Virus record (IMG/VR): IMGVR_UViG_3300021961_000597
Coordinates: 1 to 24,839 of that record
From: a virus
DNA: 24,839 nucleotides
Strand: one strand, 5' to 3'
A model generated the notes under the pieces. The model did not search any database. It saw only the letters and a list, made by a program, of their open reading frames with translations, and had not been told where the DNA came from. The position numbers and the translations under genes were made by a program. Shown here piece by piece: positions 5,531 through 12,207 of this stretch; position 1 is the stretch's first letter; every line of letters begins with the position of its first letter.

Positions 5531-6184
5531 ATGAAAGTAGAGTTTGTAGATTCTATGGGTACAGATCTTACTGTCTGTAATTCAGCTAGGGTATCGTTTG
5601 ATAAACAGGCTGAGTGGGATATTCTTGATGGGCAGAAAGTTTTAAAGTTCTGTGATAAGAAGCTGATTGAATATCTTGCGAACCATGACCACTTTACGCC
5701 GTTCACACATTGTGCTATTACTTTACGAGAGACTGTGCCAATCTTCGTAGCTAGGCAGAGGTTCAAACATACAGTAGGATTTAGTTATAATGAAGTATCT
5801 CGTCGGTATGTAGATACCACCCCAGACTTCTATAAACCAAAGCATTGGCGTAAACGTGCAGAGAACAAGAAGCAAGGCAGTAGCGAAGAGGTTGTTAAAG
5901 TAAAGGTTAAGGACTACGAAAATGCCGTCAAGACATGCATCAGCCTGTATGAAGACCTTTTAAGCCAAGGCGTGTGTCCAGAGCAAGCTAGAATGATCCT
6001 GCCACAGTCTATGTACACCAGTTACTACGTCACAGGTTCTTTGTTTGCTTTTGCCCGTGCCTATATGCTAAGGTCATCTCCTGACGCACAGGCTGAAATT
6101 AGAGAACTTGCGGAAGACTGGAATAAAATTATTAGTAAAATATTTCCGGTGTCTTGGAAAGCATTAAGAAAGAGGACTAAATAA
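5531..6184 (+). CDS. thyX: flavin-dependent thymidylate synthase
   Basis: A 217-residue ThyX, which makes dTMP from dUMP using FAD, NADPH and methylene-tetrahydrofolate. The signature RHR-x7-S appears as RQR-x7-S at residues 75-85, followed by YNEVSRRY. His to Gln at the middle position is conservative, but it is a change in the motif that gives the family its name. The segment FTPFTH at 55-60 is also typical. AGAGGT precedes the ATG. Its stop overlaps the next start. It completes the dTTP route with the deaminases and the reductase. Confidence 0.95.
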   Translation: MKVEFVDSMGTDLTVCNSARVSFDKQAEWDILDGQKVLKFCDKKLIEYLANHDHFTPFTHCAITLRETVPIFVARQRFKHTVGFSYNEVSRRYVDTTPDFYKPKHWRKRAENKKQGSSEEVVKVKVKDYENAVKTCISLYEDLLSQGVCPEQARMILPQSMYTSYYVTGSLFAFARAYMLRSSPDAQAEIRELAEDWNKIISKIFPVSWKALRKRTK

Positions 6185-6339
6185 TGGCTGCTAAATCTTC
6201 AGGTTCCAGACTAAAATCTGGTGCCAAGAATCAAATCAATGCTCGACACATAACTACAAGCATTGGAAAGTCTAACAATTCCAAACCAAAGAATAAACAC
6301 AGGCGTAGATCATGGAAGCCATACAGAGGACAGGGTTAA
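6184..6339 (+). CDS. 51-residue basic protein, unknown function
   Basis: A short ORF beginning in a TAATG overlap with thyX. The product is rich in Lys, Arg, Ser and Asn, with a KHRRRSWKPYRG stretch near the end, and no hydrophobic segment. It overlaps the following lipoprotein gene by 28 bases. The strict packing supports it as a gene. Binding to nucleic acid is possible from its charge, but no domain is recognised. Confidence 0.6.
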   Translation: MAAKSSGSRLKSGAKNQINARHITTSIGKSNNSKPKNKHRRRSWKPYRGQG

Positions 6340-6458
6340 TATTAGTCTTACTTTTATCTTCTTGTAGTTCTCCAGAGTTTGGTGTAAAAGTTGATAAAGA
6401 GGTTTTATCAAAACAACCAAGTAGCGGTATACAACCACAGATAAAATGGAAGTTCTAA
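6312..6458 (+). CDS. small outer-membrane lipoprotein, Rz1-like spanin candidate
   Basis: A 48-residue ORF with a short N-terminal signal (Arg6, hydrophobic 9-15) and a lipobox LSSC ending at Cys18, which would be lipidated after cleavage by signal peptidase II. The mature part is about 31 residues and contains two Pro. Size, signal and out-of-frame overlap with the preceding gene are what is expected of an outer-membrane spanin subunit. The inner-membrane partner could be the protein at 20485-20742. The start has only a weak upstream AGG. Confidence 0.6.
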   Translation: MEAIQRTGLILVLLLSSCSSPEFGVKVDKEVLSKQPSSGIQPQIKWKF

Positions 6459-6461
6459 ATT

Positions 6462-6767
6462 ATGCCAAAGAAACCTAACAAATCTGATGCTGAAGTTTAC
6501 TGTTTAATTCAAGAAGCTTTTAAAAGATACTCTAGTGGTAAGTTAAGTTTTGAAAGACTTTCAAGATATGAGATGATTGAGTTAGGGTTTGACCCAAACG
6601 ATCCACAAGATGTTTTAAAGTATGATAAGTTTATGAACGATCTTGCTGAAAACTTAGATAAAATGGAAGAGTATCTGAAGTGCTTCGATGAACCTACTGA
6701 ACTTGAAAATGATGTTGAATTTGAAGCAGACTTTAATTTAGAAGAAGACGAAGAACAAAATGAGTAA
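6462..6767 (+). CDS. acidic protein, unknown function
   Basis: A 101-residue protein with a mixed N-terminal half and an increasingly acidic C-terminus: residues 78-101 are largely Glu and Asp. It has no known motif or membrane segment. The gene overlaps the next one by 8 bases, in an operon-like arrangement. The acidic tail resembles those of DNA mimics or of proteins that bind single-stranded DNA-binding partners, but that is only a composition-based suggestion. Confidence 0.65.
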   Translation: MPKKPNKSDAEVYCLIQEAFKRYSSGKLSFERLSRYEMIELGFDPNDPQDVLKYDKFMNDLAENLDKMEEYLKCFDEPTELENDVEFEADFNLEEDEEQNE

Positions 6768-6942
6768 CCTCTGGGAAAAAGAAAAGAAAAGAATTTTTAG
6801 GGAACTTTATAAACAATATCTTGACGAGGGATATGATCATAAAGTAGCTAAGAAGCTGGCGCAGGAAGAAGCAACAGAGTTGTCTGAACTTGACGACAGG
6901 TTTGTGAAGAACATCTTCAATGCAGAATATGGTGACGACTAA
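6760..6942 (+). CDS. small charged helical protein, unknown function
   Basis: A 60-residue protein starting 8 bases before the preceding stop. It is rich in Lys and Glu and predicted to be mostly helical, with no recognised motif. Its TAA shares a base with the next ATG (TAATG), so it belongs to the same translational chain leading to the primase-helicase. Confidence 0.65.
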   Translation: MSNLWEKEKKRIFRELYKQYLDEGYDHKVAKKLAQEEATELSELDDRFVKNIFNAEYGDD

Positions 6943-7160
6943 TGTATAAGATAATTCGTGAGACATCTTTTAATAAGGAGTGTGTAGAAAAGTGCTACAC
7001 GCTTGAAGAACTTGACGAAGCATTACAGTCACATTTACTATTGATGGCGCATCTGGGATATTCTACACGTATCCATGAGAATGGTTTTGATGTTCTAAGC
7101 CAAGGAGATTTACCAATTGTGGTATCACACTTCAGGATCGAGGAAGATGGAAAAAAATGA
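6942..7160 (+). CDS. hypothetical protein
   Basis: A 72-residue protein of unknown function. It contains two Cys at 14 and 18, an acidic helix, and a beta-rich C-terminal half that reads like a small alpha-beta fold. It starts in a TAATG overlap and its last 14 bases overlap the start of the primase-helicase, suggesting coupled translation. I do not recognise a family. Confidence 0.65.
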   Translation: MYKIIRETSFNKECVEKCYTLEELDEALQSHLLLMAHLGYSTRIHENGFDVLSQGDLPIVVSHFRIEEDGKK

Positions 7161-8841
7161 CAGCGTTGCAGTTAAGACCCACCAACCATGTGAGGACTGT
7201 GGTTCAAGTGATGCCTTGACAATTTATTCGGATAGGCATACACATTGTTTCAGTTGTGAGAGTACACGCTTTCCTAATAAACCATATGACTACGACGAGG
7301 ATGACGATATGTCTACTGAAGACACTGTTGTTAACGTATCTAATTTCAATACTCAAAAGCCTGTTCCTCGCGGTTTCGTTGCCGCACTACCAGATCGTAA
7401 GATTTCTAAAGAAACCTGTGAAAAGTATGGTGTGCGTGTAGTACAGGATAAAGATGGTAAGATTGTAAGTCACCTGTATCCATACTTTGATCGTAACAAT
7501 AATATTGTAGCTTATAAAGTTCGTGATGTAGCAAACAAAGAGTTTACTGCTGAACCTATGGGTAGCCTTGGTCGTGCCACACTCTTCGGTGAGAACATCT
7601 GTCAGCAGGGTGGTAAGTATGTGACCATCACAGAGGGTGAACTTGATGCGCTGGCGGCTTATGAGATGCTAGGCAGCAAGTGGCCTGTCGTATCTATTAA
7701 GGACGGCGCAGCATCAGGCTTCAAGAACTGTAAGAACAGCTATGCATTTCTAAACAGCTTTGAAAACATTGTTATCTGCTTTGATAACGATGATAAGGGT
7801 AAGGCTGCTGCACAGAAAGTTGCTGAACTGTTTGAACCTAACAAGTGCCGCATTGTTTACAAAGACCTAAAGGATGCGTCTGACTACCTTAAGGAAGGTC
7901 GGCGTGAGGACTACGTTAAGGCTTGGTGGGCTGCTAGGGTCTATACCCCCGCTGGTATTATCAACCTCAAGGATTATGGTCCTGAACTGTATGACGAGGG
8001 GCAGCAGCAGACCTGTCTATACCCCTTTGGTGGTCTTAATGAAAAGCTGTATGGTATTCGTACTGGCGAACTTGTTACAGTCACCGCCGGTACTGGCACA
8101 GGTAAGTCCTCAGTAATGCGTGAACTGATGCACCATGTTCTTAATAATACAAATGAGAACATTGGCGTTATCTCTCTTGAGGAGAATGTTCGTTCTACTA
8201 TCTTCCATCTTATGTCAGTAGAAGCTAATGCTCGTCTGTACATCAGGGAAGTGCGTGAGAACTTTCCAATGAAAGATCTTGAACAGTGGCAGAAGGCTAC
8301 TGTAGGAACTGGTAGGTTCTTTGCCTTCGATCATTTCGGTTCTCTCAAGACAGAAGAAATTCTTGCCCGTGTTCGTTACATGATCAAGGCTTTAGACTGT
8401 AAGTGGATTTTCCTTGACCATCTGTCAATCCTTGTGTCAGGTTTGGAAGGGATGGATGAACGTAGGAACATCGACATTCTTATGACGAAGCTTCGTAGCT
8501 TAGTTGAAGAAACAAACTGTGCGTTGCTTCTTGTCAGCCATCTGCGCCGTACTAGTTCAGATAATGGACATGAAGAAGGCAAGGAAGTATCTCTAGCGCA
8601 TCTTCGCGGTAGTCAGTCTATCGCACAGCTTTCAGATACAGTCATTGCTCTTGAACGTGACCAGCAGTCAGACGATCCTAACATTGCAAACACTACAACA
8701 ATCCGTGTACTAAAGAACCGTTATGCCGGTGAGACTGGTATCGCATGTCATCTGTTCTTCAATAAGGAAACAGGACGGTTGACAGAGGTAGCCAAGTTAG
8801 GCGATAATGGTGGCGAAGAATCAGATACCGTGGAGTTGTGA
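7147..8841 (+). CDS. T7-like primase-helicase
   Basis: A 564-residue bifunctional replication protein. The zinc-binding primase domain has Cys15, 18, 34 and 37. A TOPRIM catalytic core follows, with Glu163 and an Asp213/Asp215 pair, and then a RecA-like hexameric helicase domain with Walker A GTGTGKS at 315-321, Glu345 and a Walker B Asp424 (FLDH). All key residues are present. ATG 7147 is preferred over the in-frame TTG 30 bases upstream, since the zinc domain follows directly. Met55, at 7309, has GAGG 7 bases upstream and could start a shorter form without the zinc domain, as in T7. The gene lies 1 base before the polymerase. Confidence 0.95.
   Translation: MEKNDSVAVKTHQPCEDCGSSDALTIYSDRHTHCFSCESTRFPNKPYDYDEDDDMSTEDTVVNVSNFNTQKPVPRGFVAALPDRKISKETCEKYGVRVVQDKDGKIVSHLYPYFDRNNNIVAYKVRDVANKEFTAEPMGSLGRATLFGENICQQGGKYVTITEGELDALAAYEMLGSKWPVVSIKDGAASGFKNCKNSYAFLNSFENIVICFDNDDKGKAAAQKVAELFEPNKCRIVYKDLKDASDYLKEGRREDYVKAWWAARVYTPAGIINLKDYGPELYDEGQQQTCLYPFGGLNEKLYGIRTGELVTVTAGTGTGKSSVMRELMHHVLNNTNENIGVISLEENVRSTIFHLMSVEANARLYIREVRENFPMKDLEQWQKATVGTGRFFAFDHFGSLKTEEILARVRYMIKALDCKWIFLDHLSILVSGLEGMDERRNIDILMTKLRSLVEETNCALLLVSHLRRTSSDNGHEEGKEVSLAHLRGSQSIAQLSDTVIALERDQQSDDPNIANTTTIRVLKNRYAGETGIACHLFFNKETGRLTEVAKLGDNGGEESDTVEL
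8779..8808 (+). promoter_or_regulatory. sigma70-type promoter candidate before DNA polymerase
   Basis: TTGACA at 8779-8784, an 18-bp spacer, then GATAAT at 8803-8808, giving 11 of 12 consensus bases. It sits in the last codons of the primase-helicase, with a predicted start near 8815, 28 bases before the polymerase ATG. Confidence 0.6.
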
Positions 8842-8842
8842 G

Positions 8843-10564
8843 ATGCGGGTAGTACTGGACATTGAAACAGATGATCTTAATGCCACAGTAATTCATTGCA
8901 TCGTAGCCAAGGATATAGATACAGGTAGTATCTACACCTTCAAGGGTAGTGAATGTTATACCGATTTCCCTGCATTCACAAAGAATGTAGAGAAGTACAT
9001 CATGCACAATGGCATATCTTTTGATGCACCAGTACTGAAGCGTCTGACGGGCGTTGATATCAAGTTAAGTCAGATTATTGATACAATGATCTTGTCACAA
9101 CTTTTAAATCCTATGCGTGAAGGTGGTCATTCTTTGGAAGCTTGGGGTAACACTCTGGGCTTTCCAAAGATTGACTTTCAAACCTTCACTCATCTTACAG
9201 ATGATATGGTAAAGTACTGTATCAATGACGTACAGTTGACGCACAGGGTCTATGTGTCTATGCTCAAGGATCTAGAAACCATTTCAGAATCCTGTGTGGT
9301 GCTTGAGCATCAGATACGTGCCTTGGTGAATGAACAAGAGCGTAATGGTTTTACTCTTGACATTCAGAAGGCTATGATACTAATTAATAAACTTAAAGAT
9401 AAGGCTACAGAAATTGAGAAAGAAGTTAAGTCAATCTTCTTCCCATTGCCAGTTCCTGTCAGAGAAGTTACGCCAAGATTCAAAAAGGATGGTACACTAT
9501 CTACTGTTGGCCTTCGTCATTTTGACGATAGATCTGTTGTTGCTGGTCCTCATACTTCGATAGAGTTTCAAGAGTTTAATCTCCAGTCTAGACAACAGAT
9601 CGTTAGGCATCTTCTTTACAGGGGTTGGAAACCTTCTAAGTTTACAGAGAAGGGTCATCCTATAGTAGATGAATCTGTACTAATGGAAGTAGATATTCCT
9701 GAAGCCAAGAAGATTGCAGAGTATCTGCTTCTTGAGAAACGAATTGCACAGGTTCAATCTTGGCTTGACCTTGTAGAACAGGACGGTAAAGTTCATGGTA
9801 AGGTTCTTACTCTACGTGCTATATCAGGACGTATGGCCCATCATTCGCCAAACATGGCACAGGTTCCTGCAAAGTATTCTCCGTATGGTAAGGAGTGTAG
9901 GGAATGCTGGACAGTTAGCAGCACTGATAATGTTCTTGTTGGTTGTGATGCTTCTTCGTTGGAGTTACGTGGGTTAGCCCATTACCTACAGGATAAGAAC
10001 TTCACAAAGGAAGTTGTGGAAGGTGATATTCATACTTCCAATCAGAAAGCTGCTGGCCTTGAAACCCGTGACCAAGCAAAGACATTCATCTACGCCTTCA
10101 TCTATGGTGCTGGTCCTGCAAAGATTGGTAAGATCGTAGGCGGTGACGCTGATAGGGGCAGAGAACTGATTGATACGTTCCTTTCAAACGTCCCTGCTCT
10201 TGCAACTTTCAGAAAAAAGGTTGACAGGATTGCTAAAACAGGTTATCTTCCCGGCTTGGATGGTAGAAAGCTTGTTGTTAGATCTGAACATGCAGCAGTC
10301 AATCTCCTCATTCAAGGTGCTGGTGCTGTTATCTGTAAGCAGTGGCTGGTTGAGATTCACAAACTAAAGACGAAGTACAACATTCCAGCAAAGCTTCTAG
10401 GTTCTATTCATGACGAGTATCAGTTTGAAGTACCCAAGAGTCAGGCTGAAGCATTTTGTAAGATAACAAAGCAAGCTATGAAGAATGTAGAAAAGCTTCT
10501 AAAGGTTCGTTGTCCACTTGACAGTGAATATCATATTGGCTATAATTGGTCGGAGACACACTAA
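8843..10564 (+). CDS. family A DNA polymerase with 3'-5' exonuclease
   Basis: A 573-residue replicative polymerase of the T7 type. The exonuclease domain has DIETD at 6-10, Asp61 and Tyr125-x3-Asp129. Polymerase motif A is DASSLELR starting at Asp369, motif B is Arg409-x3-Lys413-x3-Tyr417-x3-Tyr421, and motif C is HDE at 523-525. All catalytic residues are intact. The start follows the helicase stop by one base; an in-frame ATG 36 bases earlier would overlap the helicase and lacks the motif spacing. Residue Tyr417 corresponds to E. coli Pol I Phe762, and Tyr there is typical of T7-like enzymes. It is shorter than T7 gp5 (704), with less sequence between the exonuclease and polymerase domains. 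Confidence 0.96.
   Translation: MRVVLDIETDDLNATVIHCIVAKDIDTGSIYTFKGSECYTDFPAFTKNVEKYIMHNGISFDAPVLKRLTGVDIKLSQIIDTMILSQLLNPMREGGHSLEAWGNTLGFPKIDFQTFTHLTDDMVKYCINDVQLTHRVYVSMLKDLETISESCVVLEHQIRALVNEQERNGFTLDIQKAMILINKLKDKATEIEKEVKSIFFPLPVPVREVTPRFKKDGTLSTVGLRHFDDRSVVAGPHTSIEFQEFNLQSRQQIVRHLLYRGWKPSKFTEKGHPIVDESVLMEVDIPEAKKIAEYLLLEKRIAQVQSWLDLVEQDGKVHGKVLTLRAISGRMAHHSPNMAQVPAKYSPYGKECRECWTVSSTDNVLVGCDASSLELRGLAHYLQDKNFTKEVVEGDIHTSNQKAAGLETRDQAKTFIYAFIYGAGPAKIGKIVGGDADRGRELIDTFLSNVPALATFRKKVDRIAKTGYLPGLDGRKLVVRSEHAAVNLLIQGAGAVICKQWLVEIHKLKTKYNIPAKLLGSIHDEYQFEVPKSQAEAFCKITKQAMKNVEKLLKVRCPLDSEYHIGYNWSETH
10518..10546 (+). promoter_or_regulatory. perfect consensus sigma70 promoter
   Basis: TTGACA at 10518-10523, exactly 17 bp, then TATAAT at 10541-10546. 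All twelve positions match. It is embedded in the last codons of the polymerase, with a predicted start near 10553, 13 bases before the next ATG. It would drive the 10566 gene and the nuclease-like gene after it. Confidence 0.78.
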
Positions 10565-10565
10565 A

Positions 10566-10742
10566 ATGAAACAGCTAAGGCTTCCACTAGACTTAGCGGC
10601 ATCTGACAACCATTGGCGTAACCTTCTTATTAGTCAACTAGAAGAACAACATGGTTACAGATCAACACTAGATCTTCCTTCTATTGCAGATGCTATTATA
10701 ATGGAAGCTGAAGATAGGGAGGATGAAATTGACCAATCTTGA
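10566..10742 (+). CDS. small hypothetical protein
   Basis: A 58-residue protein of unknown function. ATG 10566 is chosen because it follows the polymerase stop directly and the alternative upstream start is buried in the polymerase. The C-terminus is acidic. It overlaps the next gene by 20 bases and lies just downstream of the perfect promoter at 10518-10546. Confidence 0.65.
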   Translation: MKQLRLPLDLAASDNHWRNLLISQLEEQHGYRSTLDLPSIADAIIMEAEDREDEIDQS

Positions 10743-11289
10743 AAAGAATACTGTTGTTCAGTTAACAGACTTTGAACTTACTGTTGGTAAAGCTATTGGT
10801 GAACGTCGAAGTGGCTACAACAGATCAAAGAATGTTAAGAAGCAGAACGTAGACAAGAAACGTACTGGCGTCGAGATTGATATTCTTGGTGCACAGGGTG
10901 AACTAGCTTTCTACAAAATGATTGACAGGTTTCCAGTAGAACCTTTTATCACTGATCGTGTTATGTCTAAGAAAACTGGTAGTGATATTGGCGATGTTGT
11001 CATTGATGGTTTTACTGTAGACATTAAATCTACAGAGCATAAAACAGGAAGGCTTATTGCAAGAAAAGCCTTTGAAAGTAAGTGTATTGATATCTATTGT
11101 CTTATGACAAAGGAGACAGACAACTCGTTCTGTTTCAGAGGTTTCTTTCCAGCAAAAGAATTGCTGGTAGAAAGTAGGCTTGGCGTACTAGGAACATACG
11201 TCAACCGGCCTTGTTACATTGCAACACAGGAAGAACTTTATGACTTTTCTGAATGTGTTGAAAAAATTAGTATTGACAAGGCTTCGTAA
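10723..11289 (+). CDS. PD-(D/E)XK nuclease-like protein
   Basis: A 188-residue protein with the layout of a restriction-endonuclease-like fold: Glu60 in a helix, Asp91 after GSDIG, then Asp100-x-Lys102 at the end of a strand, followed by Ser-Thr. It could be a phage nuclease acting on recombination intermediates or host DNA. The start is uncertain: AGGGAGG directly abuts ATG 10723, too close for good initiation, while it is 6 bases before an in-frame TTG at 10729. A consensus-like -35 box for the next promoter lies in its final codons. Confidence 0.65.
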   Translation: MKLTNLEKNTVVQLTDFELTVGKAIGERRSGYNRSKNVKKQNVDKKRTGVEIDILGAQGELAFYKMIDRFPVEPFITDRVMSKKTGSDIGDVVIDGFTVDIKSTEHKTGRLIARKAFESKCIDIYCLMTKETDNSFCFRGFFPAKELLVESRLGVLGTYVNRPCYIATQEELYDFSECVEKISIDKAS

Positions 11290-11301
11290 GTAGTGTAGAG
11301 T
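11273..11301 (+). promoter_or_regulatory. sigma70-type promoter candidate before ssDNA-binding gene
   Basis: TTGACA at 11273-11278, 17 bp, then TAGAGT at 11296-11301, matching 4 of 6 at -10. The predicted start is near 11308, upstream of a hairpin and the ssDNA-binding protein gene. The intergenic position makes a regulatory role more likely than for sites inside genes. Confidence 0.5.
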
Positions 11302-11317
11302 ACCAAAACTGAAAGAG

Positions 11318-11334
11318 CCACATTGTGTGGTTTT
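11318..11334 (+). terminator. short hairpin followed by TTTT
   Basis: CCACA (11318-11322) pairs with TGTGG (11326-11330) across a 3-base loop, followed at once by TTTT. It lies between the nuclease-like gene and the ssDNA-binding gene. The 5-bp stem is short for a strong terminator. Because the promoter candidate is upstream of it, it may instead be a leader hairpin or attenuator of the ssDNA-binding gene. Confidence 0.45.
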
Positions 11335-11348
11335 GAGAAAAGGAGAGT

Positions 11349-11831
11349 ATGAGAATTATGGCTAAGAACAATGCAAAGCTTCAGACGAAGATCATCTCAG
11401 GTAAGGTTTTTTGGGCTTCAGTTATTGAGCCAAACACAACCTATGAGCCAGCTTGGCAAGTAGATATTTGCCTTACCCCTGCTACGAAGAAGATTGTAGA
11501 AGGCGATAGCCTTACCGTGAAGAACAAAGGTGATGACCGTGGTGACTTTATCACCCTGAAGCGTAAGGTACTGCGTCAGGATGGAACCAAGCGTCAAGCA
11601 CCAGTTGTTAAGGATTCACAGAATAATCCTTGGAATGGTCAGCTTATTGGTAATGGTAGCGTATGTAACATTAAGTACACTCCGTATGAGTGGAACCGTA
11701 GTGGTAAGTCCGGTGTATCTGCTGACCTAACAGCCATTCAGGTTGTTGACTTTGTTGGCTATACCAAGGATGACTTTGAAGCTGTTGATGGCTACACCAT
11801 TGATAGCGACAGGGAAGTTGTAAACCTGTAG
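11349..11831 (+). CDS. single-stranded DNA-binding protein, gp2.5-like
   Basis: A 160-residue protein resembling the phage ssDNA-binding proteins of the T7 gp2.5 type, with an OB-fold pattern of strands and conserved-looking FWASVIEP, WQVDI and NGSVCNIKY segments. It would coat single strands during replication and recombination. Its C-terminus has Asp and Glu residues but is less acidic than that of T7 gp2.5. Two starts are possible: ATG 11349 is only 3 bases after AGGAG, and ATG 11358 is 12 bases after. It lies between polymerase and nuclease genes and has its own leader with promoter and hairpin. Confidence 0.8.
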   Translation: MRIMAKNNAKLQTKIISGKVFWASVIEPNTTYEPAWQVDICLTPATKKIVEGDSLTVKNKGDDRGDFITLKRKVLRQDGTKRQAPVVKDSQNNPWNGQLIGNGSVCNIKYTPYEWNRSGKSGVSADLTAIQVVDFVGYTKDDFEAVDGYTIDSDREVVNL

Positions 11832-11869
11832 TATGAGTAACACGGGGCTAGGACATTTGACTAGCGGCA

Positions 11870-11904
11870 TGTAGTAGGTGAGGAGCGGGACTACTACAAT
11901 TTTT
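11870..11904 (+). terminator. hairpin with T-tract after ssDNA-binding gene
   Basis: TGTAGTAG (11870-11877) pairs with CTACTACA (11891-11898) over a 13-base loop, and the sequence continues into ATTTTT. A weaker hairpin, GCTAG/CTAGC, lies just upstream around 11848-11865. The whole 115-bp gap from 11832 to 11946 is thus structured and non-coding. Confidence 0.6.
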
Positions 11905-11946
11905 GAAGTGGACATAGTATCAACATAACGAAGGACTGAAAATAAA

Positions 11947-12183
11947 ATGATGTCAAATGAACAGCGTATCCTTAAAGCCCTACGTGCTAACCGTCGAGTT
12001 ACACGTAAGACTGCAATTGAAAATGGTTGGGCAGAGAACCTGACTGCAACCATTTCGCGTCTTCGCAAGTTTGGCTTTGTTATCGAAGCCCTACGTGCTA
12101 AGACACCTGAAGGTGAAGCTTACACTCGCTACAAGCTTGTTTCTTCTCCCAAGAAGAATCCATTTGCCGCTGTAGCAGCCTAA
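11947..12183 (+). CDS. small helix-turn-helix protein
   Basis: A 78-residue protein resembling the phage HTH_39 winged-helix domain: EQRILKALRANRRVTRKTAI, then ISRLRKFGFVI and a beta wing with TRYKLV. It is probably a DNA-binding regulator or replication accessory. Two consecutive Met codons (11947 and 11950) are both possible starts. A 16-bp sequence, AAGCCCTACGTGCTAA, occurs twice within the gene (11975-11990 and 12086-12101), each copy encoding ALRA. It sits downstream of the terminator-like hairpin, and so may be made from a separate transcript. Confidence 0.7.
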   Translation: MMSNEQRILKALRANRRVTRKTAIENGWAENLTATISRLRKFGFVIEALRAKTPEGEAYTRYKLVSSPKKNPFAAVAA

Positions 12184-12207
12184 GTTAACTTGACAGAGGT
12201 AACAGCT

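Noticed and set aside
10216-10250. TTGACA with TATCTT at 17 bp inside the polymerase
   Set aside because: The -10 box is weak and the site is far from any gene start, so it was not counted as a promoter.
11975-12101. 16-bp direct repeat as an operator for the helix-turn-helix protein
   Set aside because: Both copies encode the same ALRA residues with common codons, and a similar 10-mer occurs in the polymerase gene; the repeat is probably coding coincidence.
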